A stretch of 64,000 bases of DNA. Origin: Prochlorococcus sp. AG-402-N23 (GTDB lineage: Bacteria > Cyanobacteriota > Cyanobacteriia > PCC-6307 > Cyanobiaceae). The DNA is taken from contig QCIX01000006.1 in the NCBI GenBank assembly GCA_003216355.1, positions 1-64,000 of the forward strand. The letters run 5' to 3'. The notes below the pieces were generated by a model. It saw nothing but the letters and a program-made list of their open reading frames with translations. It was not told where the DNA came from and searched no databases. Position numbers and translations under genes: made by a program. Positions 32,183 through 44,061 of this stretch are shown in pieces (within the stretch, counting starts at the first letter, position 1; every line of letters begins with the position of its first letter).

Positions 32183-32788
32183 TTATTGATTTTCTAGCAT
32201 TCCTTTACTGCTTGGAATTGAATCAGATCTTCTTAGATCTATTTCGGTAGCCATTCTCATTGCGCGTGAAAAAGCTTTAAAGCAAGCCTCAACTATATGA
32301 TGTGAATTGCCACCTCTTATTTGATTAATATGAAGAGTAATACCACTGTTATTTACAAAGGCAATAAAAAACTCTTTTACTAGTTCAGTATCATAATTGC
32401 CAATTCTAGGCGCTTTTAATTGAAGATCATAAGATAAATGTGGTCTGCCGGAACAGTCTAAAGTCACTTGAACTAATGCTTCATCTAATGGGGCAAAGAA
32501 ATGTCCAAATCTACTTATTCCTTTTCTTTCTCCCAAGGCTTTTGAAAATGCTTTGCCTAACGCGATTCCTACATCTTCATTTGTATGATGATCATCAATA
32601 TGGGTATCTCCAATTGCTTTTATTTTTAAATCGAATAAACCATGACTGGATATTTGATGAAGCATATGATCTAAGAATGGTATCCCGGTTTCAATCTGGG
32701 AAATCCCATTCCCATCTAAATTTATAAATACAGAAATATCTGTTTCATTTGTTTTTCTTTTTATTTCAGATTGTCTTAGAGATGACAT
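32183..32788 (-). CDS. hisB: Imidazoleglycerol-phosphate dehydratase
   Basis: [49 protein letters not shown]. Confidence 0.97.
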   Translation of the reverse strand: MSSLRQSEIKRKTNETDISVFINLDGNGISQIETGIPFLDHMLHQISSHGLFDLKIKAIGDTHIDDHHTNEDVGIALGKAFSKALGERKGISRFGHFFAPLDEALVQVTLDCSGRPHLSYDLQLKAPRIGNYDTELVKEFFIAFVNNSGITLHINQIRGGNSHHIVEACFKAFSRAMRMATEIDLRRSDSIPSSKGMLENQ

Positions 32789-32808
32789 TTTTATGCAAAA
32801 AATTTAGT

Positions 32809-33591
32809 TTACATTCCATTAATGCAGTAACCCGCATCAACATAAATTGTTTGGCCTGAAATGCCGCTAGAGAGATCACTTAATAAAAAAGCAGCAGTAT
32901 TACCTACTTCCGTTTGAGTGACTGTTCTGCGTAAAGGAGCCTTTTCTTCAACATTGTGAATCATATCTAAAATGCCACCTATAGCAGAACTAGCAAGTGT
33001 TCTTATAGGTCCAGCACTTATTGCATTAACTCTGACTTGTTTTTCGGGCCCAAGTTCTGCAGAAAGATATCTTACTGAAGCTTCTAAAGCAGCTTTTGCA
33101 ACTCCCATCACGTTGTAGTTAGGAATTGCCCTCTCTGATCCTAAATAAGTTAAAGAGATAACGCCAGCACCTTCACTAAAAAGTGGTTTTGCTGCTTTAC
33201 ATAAAGGTGCTAATGAATACGCACTTATATTAAGAGCCCTATCAAAACCGTCAGAAGTGGTAGCACTATAATCTCCAATCAATTCGTCGCGTCCTGCAAA
33301 TGCTAGGCAGTGAACTAATCCGTCAATTTGCCCCCAATTGTTTTTAATATTTTTAAAGATTTCTTCAATTTGAGCTGGATTTTGAACATCAAGAGGCAAA
33401 AATAATGATGGGCTTAACGGTTCAGTTAGTTCTCTAACTTTAGATTCGAATCTTCCCTTATCATCAGGCAAATATGTGATTCCAAGTTCTGCGCCAGCTT
33501 TTGACAGTTGTTGAGCAATACCCCATGCTATTGAACGATTATTGGCAATTCCTGTAACAAGAATTTTTTTACCAGTTAGATTTAGAAGCAT
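32809..33591 (-). CDS. fabI: Enoyl-ACP reductase (NADH)
   Basis: ILVTGIANNRSIAWGIAQQLSKAGAELG; YxxxMGxAKAAL. Confidence 0.96.
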   Translation of the reverse strand: MLLNLTGKKILVTGIANNRSIAWGIAQQLSKAGAELGITYLPDDKGRFESKVRELTEPLSPSLFLPLDVQNPAQIEEIFKNIKNNWGQIDGLVHCLAFAGRDELIGDYSATTSDGFDRALNISAYSLAPLCKAAKPLFSEGAGVISLTYLGSERAIPNYNVMGVAKAALEASVRYLSAELGPEKQVRVNAISAGPIRTLASSAIGGILDMIHNVEEKAPLRRTVTQTEVGNTAAFLLSDLSSGISGQTIYVDAGYCINGM

Positions 33592-33696
33592 TTTGTTTAT
33601 TATTTCTATTATTCTCCTATATAAAAGTACCTATCTTTACGGATTACTGCAAAATATACAATAATTTTCAAATATTAAAGAATTTTTAAATTGAAC

Positions 33697-34287
33697 ATGG
33701 TCAGAACAAATTCTATGGTTTTGGAATTAGGTTTTCAATTACCTAATTTCCAAATGTTAAATGCTAATTCTTCAAAAAATGAATATTTTAATTCTCATAA
33801 TCTAGATAATCGGCATTTACTTTTAATGTTTATTTGTGCCCATTGCCCATTTGTTAAATATATTGAGAATCAAATTTTCACCTTAAGTAAAGAAATTGAA
33901 AATACAGTTCAAACAGTTGCAATCTCTAGTAATGATATTGTCACTCATCCTTCAGATTCTCCTAAAAATTTGAGATTACAATCACAATCACAGGGATGGA
34001 GTTTTCCTTATCTATATGATGAAAATCAAAATTTTGCTAAGGAATTAAAAGCGGCTTGCACCCCAGATTTTTATCTTTTTTCAAATGAAGGGGATGGTGA
34101 TTTTTTATTGTTTTATCATGGCCAATTAGACGATAGTAGACCAGGTAATAATATCCCTCTGTCTGGAAAAGATTTGCGCTCTGCTGTAAAAGATTTGAAT
34201 CAAGATAATTCTTATCCTTCAAATCAGATGCCTTCTTTAGGTTGCAATATTAAATGGATTACCGGTAAAGAACCAAGTTGGTTTTAA
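33697..34287 (+). CDS. Thioredoxin-like/AhpC-TSA family redox protein
   Basis: CAHCPFVKYIENQI ... AACTPDFYLF. Confidence 0.85.
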   Translation: MVRTNSMVLELGFQLPNFQMLNANSSKNEYFNSHNLDNRHLLLMFICAHCPFVKYIENQIFTLSKEIENTVQTVAISSNDIVTHPSDSPKNLRLQSQSQGWSFPYLYDENQNFAKELKAACTPDFYLFSNEGDGDFLLFYHGQLDDSRPGNNIPLSGKDLRSAVKDLNQDNSYPSNQMPSLGCNIKWITGKEPSWF

Positions 34288-34342
34288 TGAATTAAAACTT
34301 TTTTTACCCATAGAAATATGGTTTAGGGTTAATATATTCACT

Positions 34343-35548
34343 ATGCAGATACCTCCATTTACTTTAAATAGGCAGTACCAAGAAATTGGCTCAGAAATTG
34401 AGAGTGAGGTTTCTAAAGTTTTAAAAGGGGGTCAGTATATTGGAGGACAAGAAATTTACAAATTTGAGGAGAGCTTTTCTAATCTGATTGGTGTTAAAAA
34501 TACTATTGGATGTAATAGTGGAACTGATGCTTTAGTATTAGCTTTGCGAGCATTAGATATTGGTGCGGGTGATGAAGTTATTACCTCATCTTTTAGCTTT
34601 TTTGCGACTGCAGAGGCTATTAGTGCAGTTGGTGCTAATCCTATTTTGGTAGATATAGATCCAGAAACTTATCTCATTAATACTGAACTAATAGAACAAG
34701 AAATAAATTCTAATACCAAGGCAATTATGCCAGTTCATCTATTTGGTAATGCAGTGAATATGACCTTAATAAAATCTTTGGCCAACAAATATGACTTAAA
34801 AGTAATTGAAGATTGTGCTCAGGCAACATGCACAATGTGGGAAAATTCCAAAGTTGGTAGTATCGGTGATATAGGTTGTTTTAGCTTTTTCCCTACTAAA
34901 AATTTAGGAGCTGCTGGAGATGGTGGAGCAGTAACAACTTCAGATCAGAAGATTGCCAAAAAAATTAGAGAACTGGCTGTTCATGGCAGCCCAATAAGAT
35001 ATCACCATACCCAAATTGGATATAACAGCAGACTTGATACCATTCAAGCTGCCGTATTAAACATTAAAATTAAATATATTTCTAAGTGGATTAATAATCG
35101 CCAAAAAATTGCTAAAAATTATCTTGATTTATTAGAAAAAAATCCATTTATTAGTTTTCCAAAAATTAGCTCTGATGCAATTTCCCATTCCTGGAATCAA
35201 TTTGTTATCAAATTAAGAAACGATAAATATTTTTTAAATGAAGATTTCTCAATTTTATTTGATACTGATTGCAAAAAATACTATTCCTTAAGGAATTTGG
35301 TAAAACAACAACTTTTTGAAAAAGGTATTAATTCAATTATTTATTATCCAATTCCAATACACGCACAAATAGCTTACAAAAATAAAAATTTTTCTAGAAC
35401 AAAACTTATAAATACAGAGAGAATTTGTACAGAAGTTCTTAGTCTTCCAATGTTTCCTGAAATTTCTTATAAAGAGCAAGTTTATGTAGCAGAAAATTTA
35501 AAAAAAGTTTTAAAGAATTGTATAGAGGAAATTCAAATTTCAGCATAA
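34343..35548 (+). CDS. DegT/DnrJ/EryC1/StrS aminotransferase
   Basis: GCNSGTDALVLALRAL, VIEDCAQ, SFFPTKNLGAAGDGGAV. Confidence 0.93.
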   Translation: MQIPPFTLNRQYQEIGSEIESEVSKVLKGGQYIGGQEIYKFEESFSNLIGVKNTIGCNSGTDALVLALRALDIGAGDEVITSSFSFFATAEAISAVGANPILVDIDPETYLINTELIEQEINSNTKAIMPVHLFGNAVNMTLIKSLANKYDLKVIEDCAQATCTMWENSKVGSIGDIGCFSFFPTKNLGAAGDGGAVTTSDQKIAKKIRELAVHGSPIRYHHTQIGYNSRLDTIQAAVLNIKIKYISKWINNRQKIAKNYLDLLEKNPFISFPKISSDAISHSWNQFVIKLRNDKYFLNEDFSILFDTDCKKYYSLRNLVKQQLFEKGINSIIYYPIPIHAQIAYKNKNFSRTKLINTERICTEVLSLPMFPEISYKEQVYVAENLKKVLKNCIEEIQISA

Positions 35549-36969
35549 AGTGATTTAAATAATCTTTGTTGTATGTTGTGATTTACGATAGGACTTGAAT
35601 AATTATTTTTTTCTAAATTAGATATCTCCCCATTTAATAATTCTGAATTTGACACTTTAGATAATTCAGGAATCCAATATTTTATATATTCGCAAATAGG
35701 ATCAAATTTTTTTGCTTGGGTATATGGATTAAAAATTCTAAGTGGTTTTGGATCCATACCGCTACTTGCGCTCCACTGCCATCCCCCATTATTTGCAGCT
35801 AAGTCTCCATCAACCAACGTCTCCATAAATTTTTTCTCGCCCATTTGCCAACTGCATATAAGATCTTTTACGAGAAATGAAGCGACTATCATCCTACATC
35901 TGTTATGCATCCAGCCAGTACTATTTAGTTGACGCATTGCAGCATCAACTATAGGTAATCCGGTCTCTCCGTTGCTCCATTGTTGAAACCATTCATTATT
36001 GTTTTGCCATGGAAAGTGATCCCATTTTTTTCTATATGGACCTTTCTCTAGCTCTGGAAAATGGAATAAGCAATGTTGATAAAATTCACGCCAAACAAGT
36101 TCTTTTTGCCAAGTTTCAATTGATATATAATTTTCTTGATTTGCAAAATCTGAATTTAAATTTAATGTGGCGTTCCAAACTTTTCTAATGCTGATGGTTC
36201 CGAATCTGAGAGATGCACTTAAAAAAGATGTCCCATTATGGGAAGGAAAATCTCTTGCAGAATTATAAGAATATATTTTTTTTTCGTTAATAAATTTTTC
36301 TAATAATGTTTCTGCAGCATTCTCTCCAGGTCTACATGGACAAATATTCGAACCAGGAAATTTGATATTTTTGATAAATTTCTTAAGAACCGAATCAGAT
36401 GAATTTATTTTCTTATTTTCTTTTAGTTTATTATCTATATCTTGAAACTGGAAACCAACTTTATCTTGGTCATATGAACCTAATAAATTCATTTTTGATT
36501 TAAGGTTTTTATAAAAAGGTCCATAAACTGAATAAGGATTGTTACTCCCTGAAAATATTTTTAAAGGTTCTACTAATAAGTGATCCCAAGTTTCAATAAC
36601 TTGAATATTTTGTTCTTTTAAATTTTTTTTTATTAGTAAATCGCGATTAATCTCATAAGGTTCAATTGATTTATTCCAACAAACAAATTTAGCATCTATT
36701 GTCTTTGCTAATTGAGGAATTATTAATATCGGATCTCCTTCATCTATAACGAGTCTACTACCCATTTTTTTCCAATTATTTCCTAATTCTTCAAGCGAAT
36801 TTCCTAGAAACCAAGCTCTTGAATTGGCATTGAAATCGTGTGAGTAATTTTTATCTAATATGTAAGTTGAAGTTATAGCATTTGATAGTGAAAATGCTTT
36901 GATTAAAGCTTGATTATCAAATATTCTTAAATCCTTTCTATGCCAAAAAAGTATTCTAGGTTTATTCAT
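35533..36969 (-). CDS. Cryptochrome/DNA photolyase
   Basis: LFWHRKDLRIFDNQAL; WMHNRCRMIVASFLVKDL; DGDLAANNGGWQWSASSGMD. Confidence 0.93.
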   Translation of the reverse strand: MNKPRILFWHRKDLRIFDNQALIKAFSLSNAITSTYILDKNYSHDFNANSRAWFLGNSLEELGNNWKKMGSRLVIDEGDPILIIPQLAKTIDAKFVCWNKSIEPYEINRDLLIKKNLKEQNIQVIETWDHLLVEPLKIFSGSNNPYSVYGPFYKNLKSKMNLLGSYDQDKVGFQFQDIDNKLKENKKINSSDSVLKKFIKNIKFPGSNICPCRPGENAAETLLEKFINEKKIYSYNSARDFPSHNGTSFLSASLRFGTISIRKVWNATLNLNSDFANQENYISIETWQKELVWREFYQHCLFHFPELEKGPYRKKWDHFPWQNNNEWFQQWSNGETGLPIVDAAMRQLNSTGWMHNRCRMIVASFLVKDLICSWQMGEKKFMETLVDGDLAANNGGWQWSASSGMDPKPLRIFNPYTQAKKFDPICEYIKYWIPELSKVSNSELLNGEISNLEKNNYSSPIVNHNIQQRLFKSLYAEI

Positions 36970-37529
36970 AATTTATCTAAAAATTGTTTAGCTCTAAACC
37001 AAGCTGTCACAGTTTTTGCATCAAGAATTTCATCACCGCTAGAGATAAGATTATCTAGTTCGTCCGGATCTAAAATTAATACTTCTATATCTTCATCTAA
37101 ATCTCCTTTAACCTCGGAATTTAGTTTGCTCAAATCACGCGCTAAAAATAAATAAATTTCTTCATCTGCATAACCAGGAGCAGGGACAAGAGTTCCTAGT
37201 TCATTCCATTTGTTTGCACTGAATCCAGTCTCTTCTTGTATTTCTCTTTTAATTGAATTAATAGGTGTTTCACCTATTTCTAATGTACCTGCTGGAAATT
37301 CTAATAAATATCTTGAAACAGCAAATCTATATTGCCGAAGAATGATAACTTTATAATCTTTTGTAATAGGTACGGCTAATGCTGCGCCAGGATGCTTAAT
37401 GTATCCATATTCACCTTCATGTCCATTTGGAAGCTCAATTCTATTTATTTCGAAACTAAATTTTTTAGACTTTAACTCAGATATTTTTTCTTTAAAAATG
37501 GATCTTTTTATAAGGTTTTTGTTGCCCAT
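36966..37529 (-). CDS. NUDIX hydrolase
   Basis: AGTLEIGETPINSIKREIQEETGF Nudix box. Confidence 0.93.
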   Translation of the reverse strand: MGNKNLIKRSIFKEKISELKSKKFSFEINRIELPNGHEGEYGYIKHPGAALAVPITKDYKVIILRQYRFAVSRYLLEFPAGTLEIGETPINSIKREIQEETGFSANKWNELGTLVPAPGYADEEIYLFLARDLSKLNSEVKGDLDEDIEVLILDPDELDNLISSGDEILDAKTVTAWFRAKQFLDKL

Positions 37530-37576
37530 AGTTTATAAATAAATTAAGCCTAACAGTTATTTTTTGGTTTTGTAAA

Positions 37577-38155
37577 TCATTTAATAGACCATTTTGGGTC
37601 ATCAAACTTTTTAATTTTTTGGTTTCTACTTAAGATTTCAGATAGTGGCGTAATAACGAAATTCCGATTCATGAATCTAGGGTGAGGTAATGTTAATTCC
37701 TCGTCAACCGTATGAAAATCTTCCCACCAAAGAATATCTAAATCCAGACATCTTGATAGCCATTTCTTACCCTTTGGCGTCTTTTCTCGTCCGAAAAATC
37801 TCTCTAACTTTTTTAGTTCTTTTAAAAGTAATTTCGCCTTTTTATTTGATGGTTTTGGAAAAGAATTACTTTTTATAAGCAATAGAGTATTTAAATAATT
37901 TGGCTGCTCATTTTCAACACCATGGGGTGATGTCTCATAAATTGAAGACCAAAAAAAGTTTGCATGAAATTTGCTTTTCTCTTCTTTTTTTTTGTTGAAA
38001 CTATCTCCCCAATCATTTATTATTTCCTCTATTTTTGGTTTGCAAATTAATAGTGACTCAAGAGGGCTTCCGAATTTACTATCAATATTTGCTCCGAGGG
38101 ATATACATAGTCCATTTTTGATATTAAGATTTGATAATTCCACTACAAAAAACAA
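37577..38155 (-). CDS. folK: HPPK (2-amino-4-hydroxy-6-hydroxymethyldihydropteridine pyrophosphokinase)
   Basis: [51 protein letters not shown]. Confidence 0.92.
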   Translation of the reverse strand: MFFVVELSNLNIKNGLCISLGANIDSKFGSPLESLLICKPKIEEIINDWGDSFNKKKEEKSKFHANFFWSSIYETSPHGVENEQPNYLNTLLLIKSNSFPKPSNKKAKLLLKELKKLERFFGREKTPKGKKWLSRCLDLDILWWEDFHTVDEELTLPHPRFMNRNFVITPLSEILSRNQKIKKFDDPKWSIK

Positions 38156-38191
38156 AGTTATTGGATAAATTCTATATCAGGCATTTTTAAA

Positions 38192-40369
38192 GTGATTTTG
38201 AACCCCGAGTTAAAAGAAAAAGGAGAAATAAAAGATTTAATGAACTCAAAGGATTCTTTTAGAGCTTTTCCTTTGGCGGCAATTACGGGTCATAGCTTAT
38301 TGAAATTATCTTTGCTTTTGGCAGCAGTTGATCCGAGTTTAGGAGGAGTGATTATCGCTGGCGGAAGAGGTACTGGTAAGTCAGTATTAGCAAGGGGTTT
38401 GCATACTTTACTCCCTCCTATAGAGATATTAGATAATGAATCAATAGTGGAAAAGTTCAGTAAGAGAAATAGTAATACTTCATTAAGACCTATTGGTAGG
38501 AACCTAGATCCAGATAAACCAGCGGAATGGGATACTAGTACTAATAAATTGTTAGAGGAAGCAATTGGAAGTGATTATTTGAATCAAATTGAAGCAATTC
38601 CAAAAAAAGTAAGAGAGGCACCATTTATTCAAGTTCCCATTGGCATAACTGAAGACAGACTTGTTGGATCAATTGATGTCGCTGCCTCATTAAGTACGGG
38701 GGAACAAGTTTTTCAGCCTGGAATTTTGGCAGAGGCTCATAGAGGTGTTCTTTATGTAGATGATATAAATTTATTGGATGATGGCATTGTAAATTTAATT
38801 CTTGAAGCTGTAGGAAGAGAGAAAAATAATATTGAAAGAGATGGTTTAAGCCTTTCTCATCCTTGTAAGTCACTTTTAATAGCAACTTATAATCCCGAAG
38901 AAGGTGCTTTAAGAGATCATGTTTTAGATCGTTTTTCTATTGTGCTTTCCGCAGATCAATCTATTGATAATGCTCAAAGAGTTGAGATTACAAAATCTGT
39001 TTTAGCACACGCAGAAAATAATATTAAATTTTCAGAAAAATGGTCGGAAGAATCTGACAATTTATCTACTCAATTAATTTTGGCAAGACAATGGTTAAAG
39101 GATGTCAAGATAACAAAAGAGCAAATAACCTATTTAGTGAATGAAGCTCTTAGAGGAGGAGTAGAAGGTCATAGGTCAGAATTATTTGCAGTAAAAGTAG
39201 CGAAGGCTAATGCAGCTCTTCGAGGCGATGAGAATGTAAATTCTGAGGACCTGAAAGTCGCAGTAAGGTTAGTTATTCTTCCACGAGCAATGCAAATACC
39301 TCCAGAAGATGATGATATTCAACCACCCCCTCCAGAGGATCAGAGTCCCCCACCTCCACCTCAATCAAACAATGAAGAGTCTGAACCTGAGGCTAATGAA
39401 AATGATGATAATCAAGAACAAGAACAAGAGGAAGATAATTCTGATGGAGAAGAAGAATCTACTCCAGATATACCTGAAGAATTCATATTAGATCCTGAGG
39501 CATGCATGGTTGACCCTGATTTATTACTTTTTTCATCAGCTAAAGCGAAAGCGGGAAATAGCGGGAGTAGATCAGTCATATTGAGTGATAGTAGAGGAAG
39601 ATACGTAAAACCTATTATTCCAAGAGGTAAAGTAAAAAGAATTGCTGTAGATGCTACTCTTCGAGCTGCTGCTCCTTATCAAAAATCGAGAAGATTAAGG
39701 AACCCTAATAAATCAATAGTTATTGAAGAAAATGATTTTAGGGCAAAGCTTCTTCAAAAAAAGGCAGGGGCTCTAGTGATTTTTCTGGTTGATGCTAGTG
39801 GCTCTATGGCTTTAAATAGAATGCAAAGTGCCAAAGGCGCAGTAATAAGACTTTTAACAGAGGCATATGAAAATAGAGATGAAGTTGCTCTTATACCCTT
39901 TAGAGGTAATCAAGCAGAAGTTCTTTTACCTCCGACAAGATCAATAACTGCAGCGAAAAGAAGGCTAGAAACAATGCCTTGCGGAGGTGGATCGCCTCTA
40001 GCTCATGGACTAACACAATCAGCAAAAGTAGCAAAAAATGCTCTTTCTACTGGAGATATAGGTCAAGTTATTGTTGTTGGAATTACCGATGGAAGAGGAA
40101 ATGTTCCATTAGGATTATCTCTAGGACAAAATGAGGTTGAAGAAAACAAAAATACAAATGCAAATTTAAAGCAAGAGGTTCTTGATATTGCAGCAAAATA
40201 TCCCATGCTTGGGATAAAACTTTTGATAATTGATACAGAAAGAAAATTTATTGCAAGTGGATTTGGTAAAGAATTAGCAGAGGCAGCTCAAGGGAAATAT
40301 GTTCAACTGCCAAAAGCCACAGATAAAGCTATCGCAGCAATGGCTTTAAATGCTATAAATGAATTCTAA
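38192..40369 (+). CDS. chlD: Magnesium chelatase subunit D
   Basis: AAA+ N-terminus, Pro-rich and acidic linker, VWA domain [16 protein letters not shown]. Confidence 0.96.
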   Translation: MILNPELKEKGEIKDLMNSKDSFRAFPLAAITGHSLLKLSLLLAAVDPSLGGVIIAGGRGTGKSVLARGLHTLLPPIEILDNESIVEKFSKRNSNTSLRPIGRNLDPDKPAEWDTSTNKLLEEAIGSDYLNQIEAIPKKVREAPFIQVPIGITEDRLVGSIDVAASLSTGEQVFQPGILAEAHRGVLYVDDINLLDDGIVNLILEAVGREKNNIERDGLSLSHPCKSLLIATYNPEEGALRDHVLDRFSIVLSADQSIDNAQRVEITKSVLAHAENNIKFSEKWSEESDNLSTQLILARQWLKDVKITKEQITYLVNEALRGGVEGHRSELFAVKVAKANAALRGDENVNSEDLKVAVRLVILPRAMQIPPEDDDIQPPPPEDQSPPPPPQSNNEESEPEANENDDNQEQEQEEDNSDGEEESTPDIPEEFILDPEACMVDPDLLLFSSAKAKAGNSGSRSVILSDSRGRYVKPIIPRGKVKRIAVDATLRAAAPYQKSRRLRNPNKSIVIEENDFRAKLLQKKAGALVIFLVDASGSMALNRMQSAKGAVIRLLTEAYENRDEVALIPFRGNQAEVLLPPTRSITAAKRRLETMPCGGGSPLAHGLTQSAKVAKNALSTGDIGQVIVVGITDGRGNVPLGLSLGQNEVEENKNTNANLKQEVLDIAAKYPMLGIKLLIIDTERKFIASGFGKELAEAAQGKYVQLPKATDKAIAAMALNAINEF

Positions 40370-40376
40370 ATATTTC

Positions 40377-41222
40377 TTATGGATAAATTTCGTTAAGGAA
40401 TTTTGAAAGTCCAATCGTTAAATCTCTTATAGATTTGGTTAATTCTTTATCTTGAGTTAATTTTTCAAAATCATCACTCATATCATCTATTTTGGTTGAA
40501 ATAGACTTCGCAGCATTAATTGTCAATTTAATGTCGTTAAGGGTTTCTTTGTCATCGATAGTAGACAAAATGTTATTTAAATGACTAGCTGCAATTGTAA
40601 TTTCTTTTATTAGAGGTTCAACTCTCTCTATTTCTTTTTTCGATAAATAAATTAATTCATCAAGATTTTCTTGTGTTTTGTCAAATTGATCAATTGAGTT
40701 GAGGATGTTCTCAATTAGGTTTTCTTGATTTGTTTCTTTTAATATTTGACTTATTCTATTAGTTATATTTGAGAGACTTGATAGTTGCTTACCTGTGATA
40801 GTGTCTCCCTGGCAAATAATTAATTTGGTATCGCATTTTTCGGATATTGGTTTTGCAATGTTTTTAGGGATTGTCTTGTCACTAGTTTCTAAAGCAACTT
40901 GTACATCACCTCCAAGGAAAGAATTTGTAACTACCCTCGCAAATGCTGGCCTTGGAAGGATAATTTCAGGATTATTTAAAACTATTTTTGCTTTAATTGA
41001 TTCATTCGTAAATAAGATATCTTCTATCGATCCTACCAAAATTCCTCTGTAAGTAACTGGAGATTTTTTTGATAAACCGCTTGCGTTATTGAATTCAGCA
41101 AAGAGGTACCAATTTTTTGAAGATAATTTTACTCCTCTTAGCCAAAAAGAAAAAAATGTGAAAATTAAAATGCCCCCTAATAAGGAAAAACCAACTATTG
41201 AATCTCGTAAGCTTCTACGCAT
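40377..41222 (-). CDS. MlaD/MCE-domain protein, ABC transporter substrate-binding component
   Basis: Single TM then LFAEFNNASGLSKKSPVTYRGILVGSIEDI. Confidence 0.85.
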   Translation of the reverse strand: MRRSLRDSIVGFSLLGGILIFTFFSFWLRGVKLSSKNWYLFAEFNNASGLSKKSPVTYRGILVGSIEDILFTNESIKAKIVLNNPEIILPRPAFARVVTNSFLGGDVQVALETSDKTIPKNIAKPISEKCDTKLIICQGDTITGKQLSSLSNITNRISQILKETNQENLIENILNSIDQFDKTQENLDELIYLSKKEIERVEPLIKEITIAASHLNNILSTIDDKETLNDIKLTINAAKSISTKIDDMSDDFEKLTQDKELTKSIRDLTIGLSKFLNEIYP

Positions 41223-41227
41223 AATTT

Positions 41228-42013
41228 CTAAATGTCTTTGGGCTGCATTGGACCATCAAGTTTCCCATGCCTAAATTGAAATACATAGGGATTTTTACTC
41301 TCTTTAAATTCATCAATCGAGCCTGCCCATCTAAATTTGCCTCCATAAAGCATTAAAACTTTATCTGAAGTTCTCTCTATAGTACTAAGAACATGGCTAA
41401 CCACAATAGATGATCCGCTAGCTTTATCATTTGTTTTATTAATTAAATCTTCAATTCTTGATGAGGCAATGGGATCAAGGCCGGCAGTTGGTTCATCAAA
41501 AAGTAATAAAGGTTTAGACTTTGCATTAAGAGTTTGATCGGTAATTAATGCTCTAGCAAAACTTACTCTTTTTTGCATGCCTCCGCTTAATTCATTTGGA
41601 AGTTTATTCTCAACATTAAATAATCCTACCTCAGCTAAGCATTCACATACTATTTCATTGATTAACTTTTTAGATAGGTTTTTATTTCTCTTAAGGAGAA
41701 AACCTACATTTTCTTCAATAGTTAAAGATCCTAATAAAGCAGGGTTCTGAAAAACTAGTCTTACATCAGGAGGATTATTTTGATCTAATCTCAAATATGT
41801 TTGTTTCTCGCCAAATATTCTTAATTCTCCCTTGGTAGGTAAAATAAGTCCTGCTAGTATTTTTAATATTGTTGATTTACCAGAACCTGAGGGGCCAACA
41901 ATAGCTAATTTTTCTCCATCATTAAGTTCAAAATTTATTTGATTAAGCACATTAACTTCGCCCCAGCTTATTGAGAGGTTTTTTGTTTCAATTGCATGTT
42001 TTGATTTTTTCAA
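41228..42013 (-). CDS. ABC transporter ATP-binding protein (Mla/TGD3-like)
   Basis: GPSGSGKSTILKILAGL, LSGGMQKRVSFARAL, LLLFDEPTAGLDP. Confidence 0.93.
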   Translation of the reverse strand: MKKSKHAIETKNLSISWGEVNVLNQINFELNDGEKLAIVGPSGSGKSTILKILAGLILPTKGELRIFGEKQTYLRLDQNNPPDVRLVFQNPALLGSLTIEENVGFLLKRNKNLSKKLINEIVCECLAEVGLFNVENKLPNELSGGMQKRVSFARALITDQTLNAKSKPLLLFDEPTAGLDPIASSRIEDLINKTNDKASGSSIVVSHVLSTIERTSDKVLMLYGGKFRWAGSIDEFKESKNPYVFQFRHGKLDGPMQPKDI

Positions 42014-42143
42014 AACTTATAAAAAAGCATCTATTATTTCATTTTGCCTATTTTTAGAAATAAAAAAAGTATGTATGGATTTGATTTATAATGATTCTAT
42101 ATAGTTTTTTTAATTTGAGAAAAATAATTTAAGAGGTTTTTTA

Positions 42144-43529
42144 ATGAAAAAGCGTAAAAAAAGGTTAAAAAGATATTATACAAATTTTAAAAAGTCTAAT
42201 TTTATTTTGTTAAAGAAAATCTTAAGAATTTTGAGTTGGCTTTTGCCAGGATTGGTAATAAAAAGATGGATGCTTACATCAGCGATAGGTTTTTTGACTA
42301 CATTATTAGGCGTTGCAATTTGGACTAATTTAAGACCTCTCTATTGGCTTATTGAAATCTTTTTTTCGGTAATGATTGGTTTAACTAGTATTTTGCCTGT
42401 TTCATTAATGGGACCATTGATTTTTGTTATTGGAATATTATTAATAGGGATTGGACAAAATAGAAGTATTAATTCTATTCAAAAAGCCCTTGTTCCAGAA
42501 AAAGATACATTTTTAGTTGATGCATTAAGAGTTAAAAGTAAATTAAATAGAGGCCCACATATTGTTGCAATTGGAGGAGGTACAGGCTTATCTACTTTAC
42601 TGAAAGGCTTAAAAAATTACAGTAGCAATATTACAGCAATCGTAACTGTATCTGATGATGGTGGAAGTAGTGGAATTCTCAGGAAACAATTAGGTGTACA
42701 ACCTCCGGGAGATATTAGAAATTGTTTAGCAGCCTTATCTAACGAAGAACCTATTTTAACTAGATTATTTCAGTATAGATTTTCAGGAGGAAGTGGTCTG
42801 GAAGGCCATAGTTTTGGAAATCTCTTTTTGTCAGCTTTAACAACAATTACAGGGAGTTTAGAAAAAGCAGTTCAAGCCTCTAGTAAGGTTTTGGCGGTAC
42901 AAGGTCAAGTTTTACCTGCAACTAATATTGACGTTATGTTATGGGCCGAATTAGAAGACGGTAAAAAGATTTTTGGTGAAAGCAAGATCAGCAAATCCAA
43001 TAAATTAATTTCAAGGATTGGTTATTTGCCAGAAAATCCTTCAGCTCTTCCGAGTGCCCTTGAATCTATAAAGGAAGCTGATGTAATTGTTCTTGGTCCA
43101 GGCAGTCTATACACTTCTTTATTGCCTAACCTTTTAGTACCAGAAATAGTAGATGCCTTATTGCAAAGTAATGCTCCCAAAATTTATATAAGTAATTTGA
43201 TGACTCAGCCAGGAGAAACAGATGGCCTAGATGTTTATCAACATATCAAAGCAATAGAAAAACAATTATCAAATTTTGGAGTTAATACTCGAATTTTTAA
43301 CTCAGTCTTATCTCAGATTGAATTTGAAAAGTCTCCACTAGTAGACTATTACGAAAGTAGAGGGGCAGAGCCTGTCCTATGTAATAAAGAAAAATTATTA
43401 TCTGAAGGTTATTATGTTTTGCAAGCACCACTATATTCAAAAAGAATAACTCCAACCCTTAGACATGATCCAAGAAGACTAGCAAGAGCAGTTATGTTTA
43501 TTTACCGCAAATTAAAAAAATTAAATTAA
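42144..43529 (+). CDS. YvcK/CofD-like gluconeogenesis factor
   Basis: VAIGGGTGLSTLLKGLK, VSDDGGSSGILRKQLGVQPPGDIRNCL. Confidence 0.92.
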   Translation: MKKRKKRLKRYYTNFKKSNFILLKKILRILSWLLPGLVIKRWMLTSAIGFLTTLLGVAIWTNLRPLYWLIEIFFSVMIGLTSILPVSLMGPLIFVIGILLIGIGQNRSINSIQKALVPEKDTFLVDALRVKSKLNRGPHIVAIGGGTGLSTLLKGLKNYSSNITAIVTVSDDGGSSGILRKQLGVQPPGDIRNCLAALSNEEPILTRLFQYRFSGGSGLEGHSFGNLFLSALTTITGSLEKAVQASSKVLAVQGQVLPATNIDVMLWAELEDGKKIFGESKISKSNKLISRIGYLPENPSALPSALESIKEADVIVLGPGSLYTSLLPNLLVPEIVDALLQSNAPKIYISNLMTQPGETDGLDVYQHIKAIEKQLSNFGVNTRIFNSVLSQIEFEKSPLVDYYESRGAEPVLCNKEKLLSEGYYVLQAPLYSKRITPTLRHDPRRLARAVMFIYRKLKKLN

Positions 43530-43530
43530 A

Positions 43531-44061
43531 TTAATAAGCATCTTGAAGTTCATAGAAATCTGGCTGAATATAATCTTTTCGCAATGGCCATCCTCTCCAA
43601 TCTTCAGGCATTAATAATCTTTTGGGATTAGGATGATCAATAAAATTTATTCCATACATATCAAAAGTTTCTCTTTCTTGCCAATCACTTCCTTTAAAAA
43701 TTTTATATAAGCTAGGGATTGATAAATCAGAATCTCTTTTTAAGAAAACCTTTAATCTGACTTCTTTAATTTTTTCAATTTTTTGTAAATCATCAACAGT
43801 TATAAAATGGTAGAAACTAACAAGATTTTTGCCTGGTCCCTCATCATATCCTCCTTGACATTGGAGATAGTTGAAACCGTAATTTCTTAAGGCAGATACT
43901 GCTTCATATAATTTATTGGGTTTCACAGAAATGTTTTCGATTCCTATGTGATCATCAGGTAAGGATTGATTTGGAATTCCATCTTTAGAGAAAGATTGGC
44001 TTATAAAGCCTTCTTTTTCTATTGAAGTATCTGAGGATTTGGCTAAACCGTCTTTTTCCAT
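43531..44061 (-). CDS. ndhJ: NAD(P)H-quinone oxidoreductase subunit J
   Basis: [35 protein letters not shown]. Confidence 0.96.
   Translation of the reverse strand: MEKDGLAKSSDTSIEKEGFISQSFSKDGIPNQSLPDDHIGIENISVKPNKLYEAVSALRNYGFNYLQCQGGYDEGPGKNLVSFYHFITVDDLQKIEKIKEVRLKVFLKRDSDLSIPSLYKIFKGSDWQERETFDMYGINFIDHPNPKRLLMPEDWRGWPLRKDYIQPDFYELQDAY

Noticed and set aside
39309-39491. 60-aa ORF and Pro/acidic low-complexity stretch
   Set aside because: Alternate frame of the normal ChlD proline-rich/acidic linker; compositional oddity is expected for ChlD.
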